A stretch of DNA of 7,526 nucleotides from an uncultured Phycisphaerales bacterium. GTDB taxonomy: Bacteria > Planctomycetota > Phycisphaerae > UBA1845 > CAIVHJ01. Below, piece after piece: positions 1 through 4,804 of this stretch; within the stretch, counting starts at the first letter, position 1, and each line of letters starts with the position of its first letter. The position numbers were made by a program, and so were the translations under genes. The stretch is taken from the NCBI GenBank assembly GCA_903905665.1, contig CAIVHJ010000193.1, positions 1 through 7,526 on the forward strand, read 5' to 3'. The notes beneath the pieces were generated by a model, which saw only the letters and a program-made list of their open reading frames with translations, was not told where the DNA came from and did not search any database.

Positions 1-67
1 GGGGTGAATCGAACACCCAACCTACTGGTTCGAAGCCAGCCACTCTATCCAATTGAGCTACGGGCAC
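1..67 (-). tRNA. tRNA-Arg, anticodon TCG (3' end cut by window edge)
   Basis: Read on the minus strand, this folds as a tRNA cloverleaf. The acceptor 5' strand is GTGCCCG, followed by TA, then a D stem GCTC/GAGT with an AATTGGATA loop. The anticodon stem is GCTGG/CCAGT and its seven-base loop CTTCGAA puts TCG at positions 34-36, which reads CGA and decodes arginine. The variable loop is AGGTT, and the T arm is GGGTG-TTCGATT-CACCC. Only the first base of the 3' acceptor strand (C66, pairing with G7) lies inside the window; the rest and the CCA end are beyond base 1. The 57 bases between it and the upstream protein gene hold no -10/-35 pair at a usable distance, so it may be processed from a longer transcript that starts in the toxin cassette. 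Confidence 0.95.
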
Positions 68-124
68 ATACTGCATCCATCACTTGACTCGCAATTTTCG
101 CATGCGTTCACAAGAAAACAACAC

Positions 125-319
125 CTACGAAGCCTTCTTCTGTTTTTCCGCCATCAGATTTCGCCACCAGACGGCGATCGGATCATTTGACGTAGCCAGT
201 TCTTTCTGAATCTGTTCACGAATTTGTTCGTCCGTCATTCCGGCGCGTTCTTTTCGTAATTTTTCCTGTATTTCATTTTTCATCCTGACACAATCAAATG
301 TCTTATTCCTGGTGCTCAT
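125..319 (-). CDS. Small candidate antitoxin paired with the PIN toxin
   Basis: This 64-residue, charged, mostly helical protein lacks a signal peptide and membrane segments. Residues 6-14 (KTFDCVRMK) and a late aromatic pair (WW, residues 51-52) resemble a small family of uncharacterised proteins that I recall lying next to PIN-domain genes in cyanobacteria and planctomycetes; this is from memory, not a search. No AbrB, RHH, Phd/YefM or helix-turn-helix pattern can be seen, so if it is an antitoxin it may neutralise the toxin without binding the promoter in the usual way. Its ATG shares one base with the toxin stop codon (TGATG), and a strong ribosome binding site sits in the last toxin codons, so the pair is probably translationally coupled. 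The middle of the protein (residues 13-45) is rich in Lys, Arg, Glu and Gln and could form a helix that wraps the toxin. Function is inferred from position only. Confidence 0.75.
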   Translation of the reverse strand: MSTRNKTFDCVRMKNEIQEKLRKERAGMTDEQIREQIQKELATSNDPIAVWWRNLMAEKQKKAS

Positions 320-774
320 CAGATCACCTCCAAAGGAGAGTGGATTTCTACTGTGCCATATCCCTCCAACACATTGATCGCATTAAAACCGCGAATTTTC
401 TCGTAATGAACAATATGTTTGAAATTCCAACTCACGATCATTTCCGCCCTGGCAATGGTAGCCACAGCCACATGCAAAGCATCATCTGAAGAAACGGACG
501 TGACAACGCCGGCTCGAAGATAGGCATCGCGCAATCGCTCTGCTTCAACACTGCGAGGTAATCGCTCCGTCACCTGCGGCGGCAAGCTCTGAAATATCTG
601 TTGAACGGAGTCCGGCGCACGTCTTAGCTCATCCAATAGTATATCGGACACCAATAATATGACTTTGCCGTCAGCAGCCATTTGCAGTAAATTACGACTG
701 GCTTCGGAAAATTCTTCGTCCAGGCAGCCGCCAATCACCGACGTGTCCACATAGATTCTGAGCTGCCTTTTCAT
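319..774 (-). CDS. PIN-domain ribonuclease toxin, VapC-like
   Basis: PIN-domain proteins are metal-dependent RNases; VapC toxins of this fold cleave tRNA or rRNA to stop translation. Numbered from the ATG at 783, the acidic active-site positions are Asp13 in the first strand (YVDTSV), Glu52 (LLDEL) and Asp101 (DALHVA). The fourth position falls in SWNFKHI (118-124), where Asn120 replaces the usual acid, as is common in this subgroup. The C-terminus (GYN/GF-type loop, then EIHSPLEVI) looks complete, and the length is normal for the family. I chose the ATG at 774, giving a start of MKRQLRIYVDTSV, because the other in-frame ATG at 783 lies inside a good -10 element and has no ribosome binding site. 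With 783 the protein is 154 residues, with 774 it is 151. The toxin gene comes first and the candidate antitoxin second, with a one-base overlap. By eye the cassette is richer in A and T than the genes to its right, which would fit transfer. RNA target unknown. Confidence 0.88.
   Translation of the reverse strand: MKRQLRIYVDTSVIGGCLDEEFSEASRNLLQMAADGKVILLVSDILLDELRRAPDSVQQIFQSLPPQVTERLPRSVEAERLRDAYLRAGVVTSVSSDDALHVAVATIARAEMIVSWNFKHIVHYEKIRGFNAINVLEGYGTVEIHSPLEVI
322..331 (-). promoter_or_regulatory. Extended Shine-Dalgarno site of the candidate antitoxin
   Basis: On the minus strand the sequence is GGAGGTGATC, followed by TG and the ATG. It matches ten consecutive bases of the full anti-Shine-Dalgarno complement (AAGGAGGTGATCC), with seven bases between GGAGG and the start codon. 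It lies inside the last codons of the toxin gene (Glu-Val-Ile-stop). It is the strongest ribosome binding site in the window and fixes the antitoxin start at 319. It would favour high antitoxin output from a shared mRNA. Confidence 0.85.
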
Positions 775-781
775 GAAAATC

Positions 782-790
782 ATTCTACCA
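782..790 (-). promoter_or_regulatory. Candidate extended -10 promoter of the toxin cassette
   Basis: The minus strand reads TGGTAGAAT, which is the extended -10 form TGn followed by TAGAAT (five of six bases of TATAAT). No good -35 hexamer is seen about 17 bases upstream, which is tolerated when the TG extension is present. The expected transcription start, about seven bases downstream, falls at or next to the ATG at 774, so the mRNA would be leaderless. The element also overlaps the alternative ATG at 783. Confidence 0.45.
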
Positions 791-822
791 TAAGCGTCGA
801 GGGTCCGGGTAGAGGCGGCTGC

Positions 823-854
823 GAATCCCGCTCATGCCCGAATCCCTGACTCAT
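823..854. repeat. Imperfect tandem direct repeat GAATCCC...CTCAT
   Basis: GAATCCCGCTCAT (823-835) is followed after four bases by GAATCCCTGACTCAT (840-854). Seven leading and five trailing bases are identical, and the second copy has two extra bases in between. It lies about 35-65 bases upstream of the toxin -10 element, where an activator or repressor could bind. A chance duplication is also possible. Confidence 0.4.
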
Positions 855-867
855 CGAATTTCTCGTG

Positions 868-904
868 CCGTTTTTCAATGAATTCCACTTCACGAAAAAC
901 ACGG
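868..904. repeat. Inverted repeat CCGTTTTTC / GAAAAACACGG next to the plus-strand -10
   Basis: CCGTTTTTC (868-876) and GAAAAACACGG (894-904) are inverted copies apart from a two-base insertion (CA) in the right arm, with a 17-base gap. The right arm runs directly into TAGAAT at 905-910. The spacing of about two helical turns between arm centres suits a dimeric regulator binding over the -35 region; it is less likely to be an RNA hairpin because it lies upstream of the expected transcript. Confidence 0.35.
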
Positions 905-910
905 TAGAAT
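905..910 (+). promoter_or_regulatory. Candidate -10 element of the zinc-ribbon gene
   Basis: TAGAAT matches five of six bases of the -10 consensus and is preceded by CGG rather than the TGn extension. The best -35 at 17 bases (ATTCCA, 882-887) is poor, so the promoter may need an activator. A start near 917 would give a leader of about 48 bases before the ATG at 965. That leader has no clear ribosome binding site. Confidence 0.35.
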
Positions 911-964
911 GCAATCTTGGAACCATGTTGATCTTTCGCACTTCCCGGAATAAGATCATGCAAC

Positions 965-1435
965 ATGGATCAATCTCAAGCAGCCGAATCCTATCTCAAG
1001 GTCTTTTGTCAATCCTGTGGGGCGATGCACCATTACTCAGTCCAGGCGGTGGGCAAGCGAGCGCGCTGTTCACAATGCGGTTATCAATTCGTACTTCCCA
1101 ATGCCATTCCTCAAGTGGCCCCCTCCCAAGAATCCAACGGACTAGGTACCCCGAAAAAACCCTCCGATTCCATGGAAGAAAGTACGGCGGAAATGGTGAT
1201 CGGCGACCCGGAGCAATACCTACAGGCCTCGGTCACGGCGCTCTCCGTTTGTCTTGCCCTGCTCTATGTCGCCCTGATCATCATCGGCATTATTCTGATT
1301 CATCACCTGGTGGGAATCGAAGTCACGCTCTGGATTTTCCTGCCGCTGGTGGTGGTCTGGGGCCGGAAGACGCTGGTTCATATCGCATTTCTGTTGACCG
1401 GAAAAGTGATCAATCTTACGGGTCAAGCCAGGTGA
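965..1435 (+). CDS. Zinc-ribbon protein with C-terminal membrane helices
   Basis: This 156-residue protein has no assigned function. Two CxxC knuckles are visible at Cys15/Cys18 (CQSC) and Cys35/Cys38 (CSQC), separated by a short segment ending in GKRARC and followed by an aromatic residue (GYQF). This is the layout of the MJ0042-type zinc ribbon that heads many planctomycete and deltaproteobacterial proteins. A polar, Pro/Ser-rich linker spans about residues 45-85. Then come hydrophobic stretches at about 88-112 and 117-133 and a weaker one at 137-147, so it is probably a membrane protein with a cytoplasmic zinc-binding head. The ATG at 965 is the only start that keeps the ribbon intact; no Shine-Dalgarno is seen. 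It is the only convincing plus-strand gene. Its stop directly abuts the stop of the facing CvpA-like gene. The ribbon may bind nucleic acid or a protein partner; the sequence does not say which. Confidence 0.82.
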   Translation: MDQSQAAESYLKVFCQSCGAMHHYSVQAVGKRARCSQCGYQFVLPNAIPQVAPSQESNGLGTPKKPSDSMEESTAEMVIGDPEQYLQASVTALSVCLALLYVALIIIGIILIHHLVGIEVTLWIFLPLVVVWGRKTLVHIAFLLTGKVINLTGQAR

Positions 1436-2086
1436 TTACGGATGCCCGGTACGATCCGATTCATTTTCATTTGTTTCTTCCGGGACGGATCGACGAACCC
1501 TCGGAGGATTTGACACGCGCATGTCTTCACTCGGAGCCACCGAATTCGACGCGTCCATTGGCGGCGGCGGCGGAGGCATGTATCCTGACGATTGTCCGCC
1601 CGCAAGCTGCAGGTTCTCAAGAGTAAATTGTTGTTGACCCCGAATCAGCCGATTCAACTGTCGGCATGGAATGAGGACCAAAGCAGTGGTCTGCCGGATG
1701 CTGTCCTGAGCAACCTCCAGTTGTTTCACGGCGGGCATACATTGGAGACATACGCACACAAAACCCATGATAAACAACCCCGACAGTAATCCCGCCAGCG
1801 CGCCGCCCAATCGCTCGATGGTCGGATGGAAATCCACCTCTTTGTCCATGAATGCCAAACCAAAACGAAAGGCAATCAACAGGAAAACAGCCAACCCGGC
1901 CATCGTACCGGCATAGGTATAAGGCGAGTCGATATTCAAATTCCTCGCCATGACGGCGCCATACGCCATGGCCCCAGTAACCGCCAAAAACACGGAAACC
2001 AGCGTCAGACTCCCCAAAAACAACCCACGGTGCGCATAGCGCCAACTGAACAACGCACCCACCAAAATCGCAATCGCCAGCGCCAT
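1436..2086 (-). CDS. CvpA-family membrane protein with proline-rich tail
   Basis: This 216-residue protein has hydrophobic helices at about residues 1-14, 22-47, 60-79 and 95-117, giving the four-helix plan of the CvpA (colicin V production) family. The segment ERLGGALAGLLSG (91-103) matches the conserved Arg/Gly-rich helix before the last membrane span. In other bacteria CvpA homologues affect colicin V export and envelope integrity, but no biochemical activity is settled. A polar tail of about 95 residues follows, unusual in length, with a run of six prolines (171-176) and many Ser, Asn, Glu and Arg. The start at 2086 is supported by a ribosome binding site (GAGGA) in the end of the ATPase gene three bases upstream, so the two are almost certainly one operon. 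Family assignment is by topology and motif, fairly sure; function is unknown. Confidence 0.8.
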   Translation of the reverse strand: MALAIAILVGALFSWRYAHRGLFLGSLTLVSVFLAVTGAMAYGAVMARNLNIDSPYTYAGTMAGLAVFLLIAFRFGLAFMDKEVDFHPTIERLGGALAGLLSGLFIMGFVCVCLQCMPAVKQLEVAQDSIRQTTALVLIPCRQLNRLIRGQQQFTLENLQLAGGQSSGYMPPPPPPMDASNSVAPSEDMRVSNPPRVRRSVPEETNENESDRTGHP

Positions 2087-2089
2087 GTT

Positions 2090-3643
2090 TCAATCCTCAA
2101 TGCAAACTCGCTGAACTTCCTCGAGGTTTGTGATTCCTTCAGCAACTTTCTGCAAACCGTGCTGATACATTCGGATCATCCCGGCGGCAGCGGCGGCATC
2201 ACCCAGTTGATCCACCGTCGGATCCTGGGTGAGCAGGTCGTTGATCTGCCGATTCACAAACAACAATTCAAAAACCCCCTCCCGACCATGATATCCCGTA
2301 TTTCGACATTCCATGCAGCCTCCGGGGGCATAAGCCTGCGTGATCGGAACATTGTGCTGTTTGAAGATGTCCCGCTGGGCGGGTGTCAGCGCGACTGGCT
2401 TTCGGCACGTCGGGCACAACCGTCGGACGAGCCGCTGCGACAGAATCGCCGTCAAGGCTCCCGAAAGTCGGCTGGCGGGAACTTCCAGATCGTACAATCG
2501 CATAAACGCATGGGTACTGTCGTTGCCGTGAATTGTGGAAAGCACCAGATGCCCCGTATTGGACGCCTGAATCACCAAATCCGCAGTCTCCTGATCGCGA
2601 ATCTCACCCACCAGAATCACGTCGGGGTTTTGGCGCAGAATCGAACGCAGAGCATTGGCGAACGTGATGCCCGTTTTTTCGCTCACCTGCGTCTGCGATG
2701 CATGTTCGAGGGGATACTCGATCGGGTCTTCGATGGTGACCAGATTACGATCCGCGTCGCGAAACTGCTGAAGGATGGAATATAGAGTGGTGGTTTTTCC
2801 GCTTCCGGTCGGGCCGCAAATCAGAATCAAGCCGCTCTTTTTGTGGGTGGCTTTGTGCAACTGTCCGAGGTCCTGCGCTCGCATCCCCAGTTCGGTAATC
2901 GGCTTAAGCCCCATGCGTCGATCAAGGATACGGATTGCCCCTTTGGGTCCCCGCAATGTTCCGGTGCACGCGAGTCGGCAGTTGATTTCCCAGTCGGAGG
3001 TCTTGATCATGAAGGAGCCGTCCTGGGGCCGGCGCCGCTCGGCAATATCCAGCTTCGAGGCGATCTTCAGGCAGTTCAGCATGTTCACGCCTATAGCGGA
3101 TCCGGTCCGATCGTTTTCCTCCAATTCACCGTCGATCCGAAAACGGATGGAATACTGATCATCCGAACGGGGATCCAGCAAAACGTCGGTACTCCGCAGG
3201 GTGACGGCATTTTGAAGAAATTCCTTGATTCGTCGCAGCGCGTCGCTTTCCTCTGGTTGGGCACGTCCGGCGAAACGCGAATCGATTTGCGCCAGCGGTT
3301 TCCCATCTGACGTACACAGTTCAACCGTGATTTCCTGGTGGACGATTTCGCGGGTCAACCCAAAGACACGCATCAGCCAACCCACCACAGGACCACCGGC
3401 CAGATGGTCCTTGTATTCGCGCGCGGCGGCTTCGTTCGCGGGATAACGATAACGTGAAAGCAGAACCGCAAGTCCCCACGGTCCCGTCACCAGCACCAGC
3501 AGGTTGTACCAGGGGCGAAGCTCGACGGGAATGTTGGGGTGATGATCGCAGACGTACACACAATACACCGTGGCGAGGCACCACGCCGTCCACAGGGCGA
3601 ATCCCAGGGGATTCAGGAATTGATCCAGAGTGATGTTATCCAT
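2090..3643 (-). CDS. GspE/PilB-family secretion ATPase with N-terminal membrane anchor
   Basis: This is a hexameric traffic ATPase of the type II secretion / type IV pilus superfamily, 517 residues long. Such ATPases drive pilin assembly or protein export from the cytoplasmic face of the inner membrane. Visible motifs are Walker A GPTGSGKT (277-284), Asp box TIEDPIEY (303-310), Walker B ILVGEIRD (343-350) and His box TGHLVLSTIHGND (363-375). A four-cysteine zinc site of the GspE/PilB type is present (Cys410, Cys413, Cys443, Cys446). The N2-like domain starts near 135, with RFRIDGELEE at 167-176. The first 70 residues are unusual: two hydrophobic helices (about 12-32 and 46-63) stand where a GspL- or PilM-docking domain is expected, and the following RYRY suggests both ends are cytoplasmic. 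The start at 3643 has no clear ribosome binding site. The cvpA-like gene follows three bases after the stop. No pilin, GspF/PilC or secretin gene is in the window, so the machine it serves is unknown. Confidence 0.93.
   Translation of the reverse strand: MDNITLDQFLNPLGFALWTAWCLATVYCVYVCDHHPNIPVELRPWYNLLVLVTGPWGLAVLLSRYRYPANEAAAREYKDHLAGGPVVGWLMRVFGLTREIVHQEITVELCTSDGKPLAQIDSRFAGRAQPEESDALRRIKEFLQNAVTLRSTDVLLDPRSDDQYSIRFRIDGELEENDRTGSAIGVNMLNCLKIASKLDIAERRRPQDGSFMIKTSDWEINCRLACTGTLRGPKGAIRILDRRMGLKPITELGMRAQDLGQLHKATHKKSGLILICGPTGSGKTTTLYSILQQFRDADRNLVTIEDPIEYPLEHASQTQVSEKTGITFANALRSILRQNPDVILVGEIRDQETADLVIQASNTGHLVLSTIHGNDSTHAFMRLYDLEVPASRLSGALTAILSQRLVRRLCPTCRKPVALTPAQRDIFKQHNVPITQAYAPGGCMECRNTGYHGREGVFELLFVNRQINDLLTQDPTVDQLGDAAAAAGMIRMYQHGLQKVAEGITNLEEVQRVCIED
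2094..2098 (-). promoter_or_regulatory. Ribosome binding site of the CvpA-like gene
   Basis: The minus strand reads GAGGA, followed by seven bases and the ATG at 2086. It lies within the last two codons of the ATPase gene (Glu-Asp), so translation of the two genes is likely coupled. It supports the chosen start. Confidence 0.7.
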
Positions 3644-3694
3644 AGCCGTCGGGACAAAAAGAGGTCATCAGCGATTTCATCATTCACGAGGGTC

Positions 3695-3725
3695 ATTATC
3701 GAATTTAATTGTAATCCACTTTCAA
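3695..3725 (-). promoter_or_regulatory. Weak promoter candidate for the ATPase-cvpA pair
   Basis: In the 89-base gap between rlmN and the ATPase gene, the minus strand carries TTGAAA (3725-3720) and GATAAT (3700-3695), each five of six consensus bases but 19 bases apart, longer than the optimal 17. A second -10-like hexamer, TACAAT (3713-3708), overlaps the spacer. The gap is distinctly A+T-rich, which fits a promoter. A start near 3688 would give a leader of about 45 bases. No terminator-like hairpin with a T run follows rlmN, so read-through from rlmN is also possible. Confidence 0.35.
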
Positions 3726-3732
3726 TGCCAAG

Positions 3733-4791
3733 TCACGACCGGGGGTTTTGGTTTTGACGCCGAAGTTGGCCACAGGCAGCGTCGATATCCAAACCACGAG
3801 AATGACGAACGTGTACGTTCACGCCAAGCCGGCGAAGCCTCTGTTCGAACTGCATCACCACCGCGTCATCCGGACGTGCAAAACCCAGCCCCGCAACAGG
3901 ATTATATGGAATCAGGTTCACGTTGGCGCGGATCGCACTCGCAATCCGGGCCAGTTGTTCGGCGTGTTCGGGGCGATGATTGACGCCGTCCAGCACCAGA
4001 TATTCGAGCGTCACTTCGCGGCCGGTCGTCTCAAAGAAGTATCGACAGGCGTCGATCACCTCGTCCAGCGGAATTTTCGCGGCCCATGGAATCAGTTGAC
4101 GTCGAAGCGTATCGTTGGGCGCATGCAGCGACCAGGCCAAATTGATCGGCAAACCTTCCTGCGCCAACTTCCGAATCGGCTGGGGAAGCCCGATCGTGCT
4201 GACCGTCAACCGACGCGCACCCAAACCCATCCCCCAGGGTGCATGCAAAATCCGAATCGCCCCGATCACGGCATCATAGTTGGCAAGCGGTTCCCCGATT
4301 CCCATAAAAACGATATTGGTCAGCTTTGTTTCGTCGGGGCATAGATCGATGAGGCGCAGCGCCTGTTCCACAATCTGGCCGGTCGTGAGGTTGCGATCCA
4401 ATCCGCCCACACCACTGGCGCAAAAAACACACTGCACAGGACAGCCGACCTGCGCAGAGAGACACGCGGTTCGACGATCCTCGGTGGGAATCAACACACA
4501 TTCACTCGTCGCCCCATCCGGCCACCTCAACAATAGTTTACGAGTCCCGTCATTCGACGGCCGGTTCTGGACCACCGAAGAGGCATAGATACAAAAATGC
4601 AAATCCAGCAACTCCTTGATGCTACGCGGCAGATTGGTCATTTCCGCAAAGTTGTGGATCCTGTGCCGATAGACCCATTCAAATATCTGCTTCGCGCGAT
4701 AGGATGGAATTTCCGGCCCGAACAATTCTACCAGGTGCGACTGGAGATCGTCGGGGTTCAGATCGAGAACGTGAACAGGTGGTTGGTCCAT
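3733..4791 (-). CDS. rlmN: Dual-specificity 23S rRNA (A2503)/tRNA (A37) methyltransferase RlmN
   Basis: This radical SAM enzyme methylates C2 of A2503 in 23S rRNA, and in some bacteria of A37 in certain tRNAs, tuning peptidyl-transferase fidelity. Counted from the upstream TTG at 4815, the cluster motif CxxxCxxC is Cys125, Cys129 and Cys132 (CPVQCVFC). The two catalytic cysteines are Cys118 (TACLSAQVGC) and Cys348 (DIDAACGQL), matching E. coli Cys118 and Cys355. The GIGEP motif is at 172-176 and the N-terminal helical RNA-binding domain is at about 15-75. Everything needed for activity is present. The ATG at 4791 gives the usual family start (MDQPPVHVLDL); a TTG at 4815 is in frame and would overlap the upstream gene by 11 bases. 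Neither has a good ribosome binding site. The gene follows the GH123-like gene closely and probably depends on read-through from it. Missing A2503 methylation can change ribosome-antibiotic sensitivity; the paralogue Cfr is excluded by the overall RlmN motif pattern. Confidence 0.95.
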   Translation of the reverse strand: MDQPPVHVLDLNPDDLQSHLVELFGPEIPSYRAKQIFEWVYRHRIHNFAEMTNLPRSIKELLDLHFCIYASSVVQNRPSNDGTRKLLLRWPDGATSECVLIPTEDRRTACLSAQVGCPVQCVFCASGVGGLDRNLTTGQIVEQALRLIDLCPDETKLTNIVFMGIGEPLANYDAVIGAIRILHAPWGMGLGARRLTVSTIGLPQPIRKLAQEGLPINLAWSLHAPNDTLRRQLIPWAAKIPLDEVIDACRYFFETTGREVTLEYLVLDGVNHRPEHAEQLARIASAIRANVNLIPYNPVAGLGFARPDDAVVMQFEQRLRRLGVNVHVRHSRGLDIDAACGQLRRQNQNPRS

Positions 4792-4804
4792 TTCAAAATG
4801 GTCG

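Larger units (their letters stand above)
784..964. other. Divergent intergenic region between toxin cassette and zinc-ribbon gene
   Basis: This stretch lies between two genes transcribed away from each other. It holds a TAGAAT -10-like element near each end. The element facing left overlaps the toxin start and the one facing right is at 905-910. The nine bases GGTAGAATG occur in both, in inverted orientation (781-789 and 903-911). It also contains an imperfect direct repeat and an inverted repeat, listed separately. No RNA gene, riboswitch or further coding region is convincing here. Confidence 0.6.

Noticed and set aside
19..45. Reading the tRNA anticodon as GAA (Phe), one base further along
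   Set aside because: The five-pair stem GCTGG/CCAGT fixes a seven-base loop CTTCGAA, which puts TCG at 34-36, and the body resembles tRNA-Arg.
90..106. CGCATGCG palindrome and nearby CGCA/TGCG arms as a terminator of the toxin cassette
   Set aside because: The palindrome leaves too small a loop, the alternative stem is four pairs, and no T run follows on the minus strand.
1..783. Toxin cassette as part of an island integrated at the tRNA 3' end
   Set aside because: The tRNA 3' end points out of the window to the left, while the cassette is on its 5' side; no integrase or attachment repeat is visible.
1560..1573. GGC/CCG repeat as a regulatory or contingency microsatellite
   Set aside because: It is short, in frame and simply codes for the proline run; only slippage of the proline count is plausible.
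865..1626. Plus-strand open frame of 253 codons spanning the zinc-ribbon gene
   Set aside because: It overlaps the ribbon gene in another frame and runs into the facing cvpA-like gene; its translation is Ser/Arg/Pro-rich with no motif, while the frame at 965 has paired CxxC and membrane helices.
1826..2785. Plus-strand open frame of 319 codons opposite the ATPase and cvpA-like genes
   Set aside because: It is antisense to two genes with full conserved motifs, has a low-complexity Arg/Gln/His-rich translation and shows no domain.
3748..4344. Plus-strand open frame of 198 codons opposite rlmN
   Set aside because: It is a shadow of rlmN, whose catalytic residues are all present.
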